This document shows positions 24,367-32,246 of a stretch of DNA of 42,537 nt, one piece after another. Origin of the DNA: DATBAK01 sp038240075 (GTDB lineage Bacteria; Actinomycetota; Acidimicrobiia; IMCC26256; PALSA-610). The notes under the pieces are model-generated. The model was not told the origin of the DNA, made no database searches, and worked only from the letters and a program-made list of their open reading frames with translations. Position numbers and translations under genes: made by a program. The DNA lies in contig JBBSEC010000029.1 in the NCBI GenBank assembly GCA_038240075.1, positions 1 to 42,537 on the forward strand, read 5' to 3'. Within the stretch, counting starts at the first letter, position 1; every line of letters starts with the position of its first letter.

Positions 24367-24380
24367 AGGACCTTCGGCCC
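24367..24380 (+). promoter_or_regulatory. DevR/DosR-like box 5 (AGGACCTTCGGCCC)
   Basis: It lies 78 bases before the single-domain stress protein gene and 17 bases after the haem-protein stop, so it should give the next gene its own promoter. Confidence 0.62.
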
Positions 24381-24457
24381 TGCCGTGACGCCTCGGTTTG
24401 GATCACGCTGTCAGTAAGGTCGGGATCACCGTCCGACCATGATCAAAGGTGGCGGGT

Positions 24458-24886
24458 ATGACGAAGATCGTTGTCGGCATCGACGGCTCCGAACACTCCA
24501 CCCGCGCACTGGAGTGGTGCGCGCAATACGCCGAGGCCCTCGACGCCGAGATCGTCGTGGTCCACGCGATCGAGATCCCCGTGAACCCGACCGTCGGCTT
24601 CGGAGCCGTGTACACACCGATCCCGCCCGTGCTGAATCCCTCGGAGATGGAAGGGCACATCGAGCGCGACTGGTGCGCACCCCTCGCACGGGTCGACGCG
24701 AAGTTTCGGGTCGTCTGCACTCTGGGCATCCCGGCGGTGGTCATCACGCAGGTCGCCGAACGCGAAGAAGCCGACCTCGTCGTCGCCGGCCGTCGCGGCA
24801 GGGGTGGCTTTGCCGAGCTGATCCTCGGGAGCACCAGCCATCAGCTGTCGCACCACGTCGATCGGCCGCTGGTGATCGTCCCGTGA
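24458..24886 (+). CDS. Single-domain universal stress protein
   Basis: The 142-residue protein shows TKIVVGIDGSEHSTRALEWC at the N-terminus and VVAGRRGRGGFAELILGSTS, the nucleotide-binding motif, near the C-terminus, followed by QLSHHVDRPLVIVP. Length is normal for one domain. ATG 24458 follows AAAGGTGG; a GTG three codons earlier is possible. A DevR-like box lies 78 bases upstream. It is the second USP in the cluster. Confidence 0.92.
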   Translation: MTKIVVGIDGSEHSTRALEWCAQYAEALDAEIVVVHAIEIPVNPTVGFGAVYTPIPPVLNPSEMEGHIERDWCAPLARVDAKFRVVCTLGIPAVVITQVAEREEADLVVAGRRGRGGFAELILGSTSHQLSHHVDRPLVIVP

Positions 24887-24941
24887 TGTGATGTCATCGC
24901 GCGGACCGTCGTAGGACGAGCCCGAATGCGAGGAGCGCGAG

Positions 24942-26345
24942 ATGACCGGAGCAAGCCACCCTGAGATCACGCTTCCGGTCGAACTCGTGGGAGATACCGT
25001 GGTCGCTCCGTGCGTCGACGGTGTCGCGCGTCGCTACCTGAACCTCGACTCCGCGGCGTCGACGAGCGCGCTGCCGCTCGTTGCTTCGCGCGTTCAGGAG
25101 TTCCTGCCGTGGTACTCGAGCGTGCACCGGGGCGCCGGCTACAAGTCGCGCACCGCGACGAACGCATACGAGCTCGCACGATCGGCATTGCTCCGCTTCG
25201 CGGGTCGCTCCGACGACGGCGACGACATCGCGATCATCTGCAGGAACACAACCGAGGCGATCAATCACCTTGCGTACCGCCTTCGGCTCGACCGGACCGA
25301 CGTCGTCGTCACGACCGTGGTCGAACATCACGCCAATCTGCTTCCCTGGGCGCGTGTGGCCGAGCGCCGATTCGTCGAGTGCTCGCGCGACGGCACCTTC
25401 GACCTCGAAGACGTCGTGGCCGCGCTCGATGCGACACCACGACCGAAGCTCCTCGCGATCACCGGGGCTTCGAACGTGACGGGCTGGTTGCCGCCGATCG
25501 ACGACATCGTGCAGGCGGCGCACGCACGCGACATCCCGGTGTTCCTCGACGCCGCGCAGCTCGCCCCGCACCGCCGCCTGCCCGCGACGGTCGACTTCGT
25601 CGCGTGGAGCGGACACAAGATGTATGCGCCGTTCGGAGCCGGGGCGCTCGTCGGACCCCGGCAGGTGTTCGCTGAGGGCGATCCCTTCCTCGCCGGCGGT
25701 GGCGCCGTCGACCTGGTTGATCTCGACGAGGTCGTCTGGACCGATCCACCCGAACGCGAGGAAGCCGGTTCACCCAACGTGCTGGGCGCGATTGCGCTGC
25801 ACGCGGCGATCGACGAGTTCGAACGCATCGGCTGGACGGCGATCGCGGAGCACGACCGCGAGATGGCGAGTCTCCTGCGGTCAGGCCTCGAGTCGGTTCC
25901 GGGCATCCGGCTTCTCGGCCCCGGTCTCGAGACCGACACGCTGCCCGTCGCGACCTTCACGGTCGACGGCATGCATCACGCGCTCGTCGCGGCCCGCCTG
26001 AGCGCGGAGCACGGCATCGGTGTCCGCCACGGCTGCTTCTGCGCGCATCCGTACTTGCTGCGCCTGCTCGACCTGTCGGTTGCCGAAACTCGCGAATACC
26101 GCGAGGCCGTGCTGCGCCATGACCGGCGCAACGTGCCCGGAGCCGTGCGCGCGAGCGCGTGCCTCTCGACCTCCACCGACGACATCGAGCGCTTCATCGA
26201 AGCCATCGCGTCGATCGCAAGTGGCGCGCCGCAGCCGGTCGCCTACGAGCAGGATCTCTACACGGGAGACTTCTGGCCTCACACGACGTCGCCCGGATGG
26301 ACGGCCGACGATCGCGCCCTCGGCGCCTCGTGCGCACGGGGTTGA
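24942..26345 (+). CDS. Class V aminotransferase, cysteine-desulfurase-like
   Basis: The 467-residue protein has the fold type I PLP pattern. YLNLDSAASTSALP is at about 31-45, the substrate-binding region is NTTEAINHLAY, and VVEHHANLLPW follows. FLDAAQLAPHRR holds the PLP-contact Asp and SGHKMYAPFG carries PLP lysine K226. RHGCFCAHPY carries C365 and C367, at the place of the sulfur-accepting loop. Relatives include NifS, SufS and EgtE-type enzymes. There is no partner SufE or scaffold gene here, and the extended C-terminus (about 400-467) is unlike IscS. Start ATG 24942 follows GAGGAG. It lies after the USP gene on the same strand with a 55-base gap; no clear box precedes it. Confidence 0.85.
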   Translation: MTGASHPEITLPVELVGDTVVAPCVDGVARRYLNLDSAASTSALPLVASRVQEFLPWYSSVHRGAGYKSRTATNAYELARSALLRFAGRSDDGDDIAIICRNTTEAINHLAYRLRLDRTDVVVTTVVEHHANLLPWARVAERRFVECSRDGTFDLEDVVAALDATPRPKLLAITGASNVTGWLPPIDDIVQAAHARDIPVFLDAAQLAPHRRLPATVDFVAWSGHKMYAPFGAGALVGPRQVFAEGDPFLAGGGAVDLVDLDEVVWTDPPEREEAGSPNVLGAIALHAAIDEFERIGWTAIAEHDREMASLLRSGLESVPGIRLLGPGLETDTLPVATFTVDGMHHALVAARLSAEHGIGVRHGCFCAHPYLLRLLDLSVAETREYREAVLRHDRRNVPGAVRASACLSTSTDDIERFIEAIASIASGAPQPVAYEQDLYTGDFWPHTTSPGWTADDRALGASCARG

Positions 26346-26355
26346 GACGCCGCCC

Positions 26356-27045
26356 TCAGAAGCGGACATCGTCCGGTGCCGCGAACGCACGGGCAACGAA
26401 GGCCTCGAAGGCGGCCGCGTCGCTGGTGATCTGCAGGTGTCCGCGGACCCGCGTGATGTCGAGCGCGGGACAGAAGTAGCCCTCGTCGCCAAGGAAGAAG
26501 TGCGGCGAGCCCTGCACCCCGCGGTGGCGTCCCTCGTCCCAGTCGGATCGCACCGCGTCGGGGTCGACCGCTTCGACCCTCGGAACATCGTGCGCGCGTG
26601 CGATATCGGCGAGCACGTCGACGTCGGCGATGTCGCGACCTTCTTCGAACAGTGCGTGTCGCAGAGCAAGGCTGACGCGTTCGCCGAGACGCGAGCTTTC
26701 ACGGTAGGCGGCCGCCGCGAGGCTGAGCGCCGGAAGTGAAGTGGAAGGAAAGCAACTCCGGTCGAAGCCGGCGAACAGATCGGGTGCGACCTGCTCGCGC
26801 AACTCGTCAACCTCCTCGGCGACGAGGTCGGCGCCGAGCGGCTCGCCGTTCACCAGCTCGAGCGGCCACGAGCGCACCCGCAGGAGGGCCGCCGAGCCAA
26901 CCACGCGCCGACATTCGACGACGCGGGTGAGGCCCACGTGTGTGAACGGGCACACGACATCAGCGAAGACCTCGATCACCGGGGTTGCCGAGGCGCGGCG
27001 CGGCGCATGGTCGGCGCAGCCAACGGTCACGGTTCGTCCGTTCAT
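26356..27045 (-). CDS. DsbA-fold oxidoreductase (FrnE-like)
   Basis: The 229-residue protein shows EVFADVVCPFTHVGLTRVVE (about 25-44), the FrnE/2-hydroxychromene isomerase version of the thioredoxin fold with CPFT instead of CPxC. The second Cys is missing, so a classical dithiol reaction is unlikely. GVQGSPHFFLGDEGYFCP (about 184-201) supplies the cis-Pro loop (GSPHF). Several glutathione- or mycothiol-linked enzymes share this plan. GAGGAG lies seven bases before ATG 27045. It is convergent with the aminotransferase gene and shares the upstream gap with box 6. Confidence 0.8.
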   Translation of the reverse strand: MNGRTVTVGCADHAPRRASATPVIEVFADVVCPFTHVGLTRVVECRRVVGSAALLRVRSWPLELVNGEPLGADLVAEEVDELREQVAPDLFAGFDRSCFPSTSLPALSLAAAAYRESSRLGERVSLALRHALFEEGRDIADVDVLADIARAHDVPRVEAVDPDAVRSDWDEGRHRGVQGSPHFFLGDEGYFCPALDITRVRGHLQITSDAAAFEAFVARAFAAPDDVRF

Positions 27046-27153
27046 CGGTCATCTCCTCGTGGTTGTCGGGGACGATGATCCGCCTGCCGCGGCGCGTCGA
27101 CTAGGGCCCGAAGTCCTCGTGTCGCGGGTATAGGCCTTTCCCCGCCCCGCGCC

Positions 27154-27167
27154 GGGACCTTCGGCCC
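27154..27167 (+). promoter_or_regulatory. DevR/DosR-like box 6 (GGGACCTTCGGCCC)
   Basis: It lies 109 bases before the divergent DsbA-like gene and 88 bases before the permease/carbamate kinase fusion gene. Confidence 0.65.
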
Positions 27168-27255
27168 TGCTTCCGCGGTCCCTCCCTGGTCACGATGACG
27201 TGAGAGGGTGCGCCACTGTGTCGTCGCCCCGGGCGTGAAGACGGAGGGGCAGGCG

Positions 27256-27885
27256 ATGACCGCGACACTCCCTCCGGTGGCGACACCACGAGCACCGCAG
27301 AACGAAGCAAGCCCGGCCGACCGGCGAGCGAAGGCACTCGGCTTGCCGTCGGCTACGGCGCTCGTCGTCGGCAGCATCATCGGAACGGGCGTGTTCACGA
27401 TGCCCGCCGTGATGGCCGGTGCCGGCACCAGCTCGATCATCACGCTCGGAGTGATCGCGCTCGGCGCCGTGCTCCTCGGTCTGCTGTTCGGTCAGCTCAC
27501 GAAGCGCGTGCCGAATGTCGAGGGCGGCCTGTACGCGTATACGCGCCACGAGTTCGGCGACTTCGCCGGGTACCTCACGGCATGGTGCTACTGGATCACG
27601 TGCTGGGCCGGCAACGCCGCCGACCTCCTGCTGCTGCTCACCGACGTCACCGCGGTGCAGGTCGACTACGGACTCCCCCAGGCGCACGCCATCCGTTGCA
27701 CGACGCCGCAGAACCTGCGCGGTCAGTACTTCCCCGCGGGATCGATGCGCCCGAAGGTCGAAGCCGCCTGCCGCTTCGTCGAGACCACGGGTCGCACCGC
27801 CGCGATCGGTGCGCTCTGCGACACGCAGGCGATCCTCGCGGGCGAAGCCGGCACCATCGTCTCGCCGGACGCGACCAACCACTGA
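27256..27885 (+). CDS. Chimaeric gene: amino-acid permease N-terminus joined to carbamate kinase C-terminus
   Basis: The 209-residue product is continuous. Residues about 25-122 (ALGLPSATALVVGSIIGTGVF, then GGLYAYTRHEFGDFAGYLTA and WCYWITCWAGNAA) are the first three helices of an APC-family amino-acid permease. From about 123 (DLLLLLTDVTAVQVDYGLPQ, then YFPAGSMRPKVEAACRFVE and GEAGTIV) it is the C-terminal third of a carbamate kinase (ArcC). A normal permease has about 450 residues and ArcC about 310, so both lost most of their length. The junction lies near 27616-27624 in GCCGCCGAC. GGAGG eight bases before ATG 27256 and DevR-like box 6 upstream are intact. It is unlikely to act as either parent; I infer a deletion across an arginine-deiminase-type permease-arcC locus, or an assembly join. 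Confidence 0.75.
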   Translation: MTATLPPVATPRAPQNEASPADRRAKALGLPSATALVVGSIIGTGVFTMPAVMAGAGTSSIITLGVIALGAVLLGLLFGQLTKRVPNVEGGLYAYTRHEFGDFAGYLTAWCYWITCWAGNAADLLLLLTDVTAVQVDYGLPQAHAIRCTTPQNLRGQYFPAGSMRPKVEAACRFVETTGRTAAIGALCDTQAILAGEAGTIVSPDATNH

Positions 27886-27927
27886 AGGTCGCTCGACCGC
27901 CTGCCGCGCCGCGGGCACCATGTACCG

Positions 27928-28587
27928 GTGCCGGACCTTGGATTCGACCAGCAGGTCGTCAGATCGGCGTACGCGTCGGTCGCCGACGACTACGCCGAGA
28001 ACTTCGGTGACGATCTCGCTCGGCTCGAGCTCGACCGTCGCGTGCTCGACCTGGTCGCGGCCCGGGGTGCGGGCGCCGGTTTCGTTCTCGACGTGGGGTG
28101 CGGGCCGGCGCACGTCGCCGGCTACCTCGCACAACGAGGCGCCCGCCCGGTCGGCATCGACTTCACCGACGCCATGCTGCGCGTCGCCCGGCAACGAGCT
28201 CGATCGCTGCCGCTGGTTGCCGCCGACATCCGGAAGCTCCCGATACGCACCGGCGGTGCGGTCGGAGTCGTCGCGTTCTACGTCCTGCAGCATCTTCGGC
28301 GTTCCGAGCTCCCCGACGCGCTGCTCGAGGTGCGACGCGTGCTCGCCGACGACGGTGTGATCGTGCTCGCAGTCCACTCCGGCGACGGCGAGTTTTCGGT
28401 CGGAGAGGTCACGGCCACGGGCTACCAAGCCGACGAGCTCACGCGACACCTCGCGGCGGCGGCGCTCGAAGTCGAGTCGGTTGAGCACCGCGGCCCCCTG
28501 CCCAAGGAGCGCCAGCGAGAACGCTTCTACGTCGTCGCCCGCGCCGCTCGAAGACGCGCAAGGCCGCGCTCGACGTCGCGAACGTGA
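27928..28587 (+). CDS. Class I SAM-dependent methyltransferase
   Basis: The 219-residue protein has YASVADDYAENFGDDLARLE, motif I VLDVGCGPAHVAGYLA (about 53-68), the acidic VGIDFTDAML, LPLVAADIRKLP and the motif IV-like VVAFYVLQHL. This is the UbiE/Methyltransf_11 plan; the acceptor is unknown. GTG 27928 is the likely start, with no strong ribosome site. Its last 61 bases overlap the convergent DinB-like gene, an unusually long overlap, so the real C-terminus may end in the basic tail ARRRARPRSTSRT. Confidence 0.85.
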   Translation: MPDLGFDQQVVRSAYASVADDYAENFGDDLARLELDRRVLDLVAARGAGAGFVLDVGCGPAHVAGYLAQRGARPVGIDFTDAMLRVARQRARSLPLVAADIRKLPIRTGGAVGVVAFYVLQHLRRSELPDALLEVRRVLADDGVIVLAVHSGDGEFSVGEVTATGYQADELTRHLAAAALEVESVEHRGPLPKERQRERFYVVARAARRRARPRSTSRT

Positions 28588-29051
28588 TGAAGCGAGTCGT
28601 GCAACCCGTGCTCGAGCAGGCCGCGAACGTCGATCCGTGAGTCGCCGATCGTGATGCCTCGCGACCACGATGCCGATCCGGCATCGTCGGCGAGCTGCGC
28701 CAGCACCGACGCCTGGGCCGCCAGGTCGTCGACGACGGCGTGCGGATCCGCGGTGGCGTAGGCCGCTGCGGCCGAGTCGATCAGGCCACCGTCGATGTCG
28801 GGCAACACGGGCTCGTCGACCGTCAACGCCTGCTCGACCCCGTACACGTGCAAGGCTGTGATGTCGCGACTGTGGGCCGCGTATTCGATCGCCGACCACA
28901 CGAGCGGCTCCGGGCGCATCCGGAGCTCCGAGCCGGCCGTCGCCAACAGCGCCCGCCAGCCCGGCCCGAGAGACCGCACGGCCGCGAGCAACGACGCATC
29001 GTCGTACACCCCGCCGTCGAATCCGCACTCGGCGCACGACTCGTGCGTCAC
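28527..29051 (-). CDS. DinB/DUF664-type metal-binding protein
   Basis: The 174-residue protein starts VTHESCAECGFDGGVYD with a CxxC pair typical of actinobacterial DinB-like proteins. EYAAHSRDITALHVYG (about 58-73) and GLHDSLHHVRDVERGL (about 150-165) provide the His triad of the four-helix metal site. DinB-like proteins of this kind include thiol-dependent (mycothiol or bacillithiol) S-transferases; the substrate is unknown. Start GTG 29051 overlaps the TGA of the upstream split-barrel gene by four bases, so the two form a coupled operon under box 7. It is convergent with the methyltransferase gene and overlaps its end. Confidence 0.8.
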   Translation of the reverse strand: MTHESCAECGFDGGVYDDASLLAAVRSLGPGWRALLATAGSELRMRPEPLVWSAIEYAAHSRDITALHVYGVEQALTVDEPVLPDIDGGLIDSAAAAYATADPHAVVDDLAAQASVLAQLADDAGSASWSRGITIGDSRIDVRGLLEHGLHDSLHHVRDVERGLARLRAARATT

Positions 29052-29488
29052 TGCGGCCGGGTCCTTGCCTCGCCGTGGGGCGGAATGCGACGACCGGTCA
29101 GCGTCTTCGGCGCGATGCGCAGCCAGATCGGTTTCGGGCCCGGAGCCCACGTGCCGAGTGGGACCCGCTCGAGGCGCGCGAGCTCGGCGGCGCCGGTCAC
29201 CGCTTCGGCGTCTCCGGACGCGAGGACGCTCCAACCCGTGTGGTACACACGGTCGGTCCCGTCGCACTCGAAGGCGACCGGACCGTTCCGCGCCGCGTGC
29301 AACTTCGTGCCCTCGTCGACCCGCATCACGATCGCGCCCTCATGGAGCGCGAAGTTCACCGGGAACACGAGCGGCCGGCCGCGCACGACCACGGCGAGCC
29401 GCCCGAGGTCGCAGTGGGCGAGCAGCTCGAGGCAGGTCTTCCGGTCGAGTACCTCGAGGCCGGTTCTGGGATCGACGTCGACGGTCAT
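29048..29488 (-). CDS. FMN split-barrel protein (pyridoxamine oxidase-like), third copy
   Basis: The 146-residue protein shows LELLAHCDLGRLAVVVRGRP, LVFPVNFALHEGAIVMRVDE and GTKLHAARNGPVAFECDG, then GWSVLASGDAEAV and IAPKTLTGRRI. This is closest in layout to the split-barrel protein at 21440. ATG 29488 begins just before the domain; the frame extends to 29563 through the promoter but is not needed. It is the first gene of a two-gene operon with the DinB-like gene. DevR-like box 7 is 68 bases upstream of the start. Confidence 0.84.
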   Translation of the reverse strand: MTVDVDPRTGLEVLDRKTCLELLAHCDLGRLAVVVRGRPLVFPVNFALHEGAIVMRVDEGTKLHAARNGPVAFECDGTDRVYHTGWSVLASGDAEAVTGAAELARLERVPLGTWAPGPKPIWLRIAPKTLTGRRIPPHGEARTRPQ

Positions 29489-29555
29489 ACCGACAGCTTC
29501 CCCGTTTCGGCGGCCGCGTGCGTAGAGCCCTTCGTCACAATCGCGCGCACCGCGA

Positions 29556-29569
29556 GGGACCAAGGTCCC
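29556..29569 (-). promoter_or_regulatory. DevR/DosR-like box 7 (GGGACCAAGGTCCC, perfect palindrome)
   Basis: The only fully palindromic copy. It lies 68 bases before the split-barrel gene at 29488 and 132 bases before the unknown membrane gene at 29701, which reads the other way. Confidence 0.65.
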
Positions 29570-29700
29570 ACTCGAGGCACGCCGTTGTGCCCCGTGATCG
29601 CGGCAGATCGCCTCTGAAATCCCCTCCGTCGAAAGCAGACCATTGAGTCAGATACCGGACCGCATCTCTGTCTGGGCCGGAACGACATGAGGAGATCGAC

Positions 29701-30297
29701 ATGCGTGTGAAGAGCTGGCTCAGGACGGTGCCCACTCTCGTGATCATCGGAAGCGTGCTGTTCCTGGTCCTTTCGGTCGGCAGCGGGTTGCTGCTCTGGG
29801 GTGCGAACTTCTCGCACAACATGGTGCACAACCAGCTCACCGAGCAGAAGATCCAGTTCCCGCCGAAGGGCAGCCCCGCGCTCGACGCGAAGGAGTTCCC
29901 CGGCTTGCAGCGCTACGCCGGCCAGGCCGTCGACAACGGCGCCAAGGCCAAGGCCTATGCGGATCAGTTCATCAAGGCTCACCTCGCGGCGGTCGCGGGC
30001 GGAAAGACCTACTCAGAGGTGAGCACGGCGTCGCGCAACGCCCCGAACGACGTGGTGCTGCAGGGCCAGGTGGAGACGCTGTTCCGTGGCGAGACACTCC
30101 GCGGCCTGCTGCTGTACGCGTGGGGATGGTCGGTCGTCGGTGAGATCGCCTTCTGGGCCGGAATCGCAGCCCTGTTCGGTGCGATCACGGTCCTGTTCGG
30201 GCTCATCGCCGGCTTCGCATCCCACGAGCACCATGTTCGTCACGACCTCGACTCGGTGCTCGTCCCGGTCGTCGACCGCCAGCCGGTCACCGTCTGA
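29701..30297 (+). CDS. Two-helix membrane protein of unknown function
   Basis: The 198-residue protein has membrane helices at about 11-34 (TLVIIGSVLFLVLSVGSGLL) and about 146-172 (AFWAGIAALFGAITVLFGLI). The loop between them, about 110 residues, is rich in Lys, Ala and Gln (TEQKIQFPPKGSPALDAKE, LQRYAGQAVDNGAKAKAYAD) and is probably outside. The tail has HEHHVRHD. No family is recognised. GAGGAG lies six bases before ATG 29701, so the start is firm. It shares the gap with DevR-like box 7 and could be regulated by it. Confidence 0.7.
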   Translation: MRVKSWLRTVPTLVIIGSVLFLVLSVGSGLLLWGANFSHNMVHNQLTEQKIQFPPKGSPALDAKEFPGLQRYAGQAVDNGAKAKAYADQFIKAHLAAVAGGKTYSEVSTASRNAPNDVVLQGQVETLFRGETLRGLLLYAWGWSVVGEIAFWAGIAALFGAITVLFGLIAGFASHEHHVRHDLDSVLVPVVDRQPVTV

Positions 30298-30395
30298 GCG
30301 GGACTCACCCACGAACGTGTTTGTCCTGGACGTCATCGCCTCCGGGCGGTGGCGTCCAGGTCGTTCTGCGTCAGGAAGCAAACGGGGAGGACCGC

Positions 30396-31007
30396 TTGAG
30401 CACCGTCGATCTCTACTGGATACCACTGGGCGCGGGAACGGGTGCGGGCGCGCACGTCGTGAAGGTCAGCGGGAAGCTGTTCGAGGCCGCGGCCGCACTC
30501 GCGAAACGGCGTGATCGCTCCGACCTGTATCACTCGGCGCTCGTCGTGCACGTTCCCGAAGGCCGCTTCGTGATCGAGCAGGCGCCCGTCCCCGATCGGC
30601 ACGGCGAACGGCGCGGCGTCGTGGCCGAAGGACCGGTCGGCGCGAGATGGACCGGGTGCCTCCGCTGCTTCCGCTACGAGATCCGAAGGTGGGGAGGGGG
30701 CGAGATCCCCGACGTCGACGCCGCGGTCGCGAGCCCGATCGGATTGACCGACGACGTCACCGTCGCCCGCCGCATTCTCGAGGCCCTGCCGTCGATTCCT
30801 ACCCCGGTGTGGGGCCGGGACGAGCTCGACACCGGCGAGATGTGGAACTCGAACTCCGTCGTCGCATGGGTGTTGACCCGCAGCGGAGTCGAGACCTCCG
30901 GGCTGCACCCGCCCGCCGGCGGTCGCGCGCCCGGGTGGGCTGCCGGTCTGGTGGTCGCGGCGCGCGATCGCACACGCGGCGAGCCGAGCTACCCGTCGGC
31001 GTACTGA
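30396..31007 (+). CDS. Conserved-looking hypothetical protein, possible papain-like fold
   Basis: The 203-residue protein starts at TTG 30396, preceded by GGGGAGG with suitable spacing; an ATG-less frame opens at 30321 but lacks start signals. Key stretches are STVDLYWIPLGAGTGAG, HSALVVHVPEGRFVIEQAP, then TGCLRCFRYEIRRWGGGEIP and MWNSNSVVAWVLTRSG, ending PPAGGRAPGWAAGLVVAAR. The HSAL and WNSNS segments recall permuted NlpC/P60-like folds, but the expected catalytic Cys is Ser or absent, so I do not assign an enzyme activity. Its last 19 bases overlap the convergent HD-GYP gene. Confidence 0.6.
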   Translation: MSTVDLYWIPLGAGTGAGAHVVKVSGKLFEAAAALAKRRDRSDLYHSALVVHVPEGRFVIEQAPVPDRHGERRGVVAEGPVGARWTGCLRCFRYEIRRWGGGEIPDVDAAVASPIGLTDDVTVARRILEALPSIPTPVWGRDELDTGEMWNSNSVVAWVLTRSGVETSGLHPPAGGRAPGWAAGLVVAARDRTRGEPSYPSAY

Positions 31008-32077
31008 TCCCTGATGTCGGTGATGTCGTCGAGGTGTTCGAAGAACGCGTCGACGACCTCGGGATCGAACAACGTCGAACGTCCCCGGCGCACGATGTCG
31101 AAGGCCTGCTCGAGGGGGTAGGCCTCCTTGTAGACCCGCCGACTCACGACGGCATCGAACACGTCGGCGACCGCGGAGATGCGACCCTCGATCGGGATCG
31201 CGGTGCCGGTGAGACCGTGCGGATACCCGGAGCCGTCCCAGCGTTCGTGGTGCGTCCGGGCAATCGTCGCCGCGAGCTGCAGGAGCGGATGCTCCGACTT
31301 CGCGAGGATCCGGTACCCCTGCTCCGCGTGCTCCTTGATTACGGCGAACTCAGTCGCACTCAGCACTCCGGGTTTGAACAGGATGCCGTCAGCGACGCCG
31401 ATCTTGCCGATGTCGTGCATCGGGCTGGCGAGGCGGATCAATCGACACCGATCCTCGTCGAGCCCGCAACCGTGCGCGAGCAACGCGGCGTACCGGCTCA
31501 TGCGCGCGATGTGCTGACCGGTCTCGATGTCGCGGCCTTCGATCGCCTGCGCCAGCATGTCGATCGTCGCTTCGCTCGCGACGCGGAGCAGCTTGTCGCT
31601 CGCGGCGAGGTCGTCGAGCGCATCCGCGAGCTCGATCGTCCGTTCGAGCACCATCCATTCGAGCTGTTCTTTGAAGATGCGGTTCTCGGTCTCGAGGCTC
31701 GCCCGCAGGATCGCGTTGTCGACGGCGATCACGACCTGGTTCGCGTCGAACGGCTTCGTGACATAGCCGTAGGCCCCGAGCTCGAGCGCGACGTTCGCGA
31801 CGTCGGGATCCCGCACGCTCGACACCATGACGATCGGGAGCTCGGGGTTCGTCGCGCGCAGTGATCGCAACAAGCCAATGCCGGTCTCGCCCGGCATCAT
31901 GACGTCGGTGAGCACCGCGTCGAACGCCACGAAGCCGAGCGCCTCCCGGGCCTCGACCGCGCTCGACGCGACGCGACACTGATAGTTGCGCTCCTCCAGG
32001 ATCCGGCTCAGCGTGCGCCGAACCTGCTCATCGTCGTCCACGACCAAGACCGACTTCGACGGCGACAACGTCTGCAT
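30989..32077 (-). CDS. Response regulator with HD-GYP phosphodiesterase domain
   Basis: The 362-residue protein has a receiver domain (about 8-125, VLVVDDDEQVRRTL, phospho-acceptor D58, K108), a short coiled coil (about 130-165) and an HD-GYP domain. H221 and D222 (SPMHDIGKIGVADGI) and the HHERWDGSGYP motif at 276-286 with GYP at 284-286 are intact, so hydrolysis of cyclic di-GMP is expected. It is in the cytosol. No partner kinase is adjacent. Together with the GAF-GGDEF-EAL gene at 38502 it makes cyclic-di-GMP turnover a theme here. Confidence 0.92.
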   Translation of the reverse strand: MQTLSPSKSVLVVDDDEQVRRTLSRILEERNYQCRVASSAVEAREALGFVAFDAVLTDVMMPGETGIGLLRSLRATNPELPIVMVSSVRDPDVANVALELGAYGYVTKPFDANQVVIAVDNAILRASLETENRIFKEQLEWMVLERTIELADALDDLAASDKLLRVASEATIDMLAQAIEGRDIETGQHIARMSRYAALLAHGCGLDEDRCRLIRLASPMHDIGKIGVADGILFKPGVLSATEFAVIKEHAEQGYRILAKSEHPLLQLAATIARTHHERWDGSGYPHGLTGTAIPIEGRISAVADVFDAVVSRRVYKEAYPLEQAFDIVRRGRSTLFDPEVVDAFFEHLDDITDIRDQYADG

Positions 32078-32246
32078 GCGCGACCTTTCTCATCGGAACC
32101 GTGCCAACCTCCGGCGCCGGAGTGGTGATGTGCTAACCCCGGGCCCGTGACCGCGATGTGACGGTCGCGTGACGGCGAGTGGCCACGTGGGCCATGATGG
32201 TCCGGACAAGCTCGTGGCACGTTCGAACCGGGGGCAGGACGGAACC

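Noticed and set aside
27190..29037. 615-residue minus frame across the permease fusion and methyltransferase genes
   Set aside because: It spans several clear genes in the other direction and has no recognisable domain.
29576..29596. GGCAC...GTGCC palindrome as another DevR-like box
   Set aside because: It lacks GGGAC and the fixed spacing of the seven main sites.
32186..32206. GGGCCATGATGGTCC near the phosphoesterase gene as a DevR-like box
   Set aside because: The centre is two bases longer than in the set and the gene is outside the cluster.
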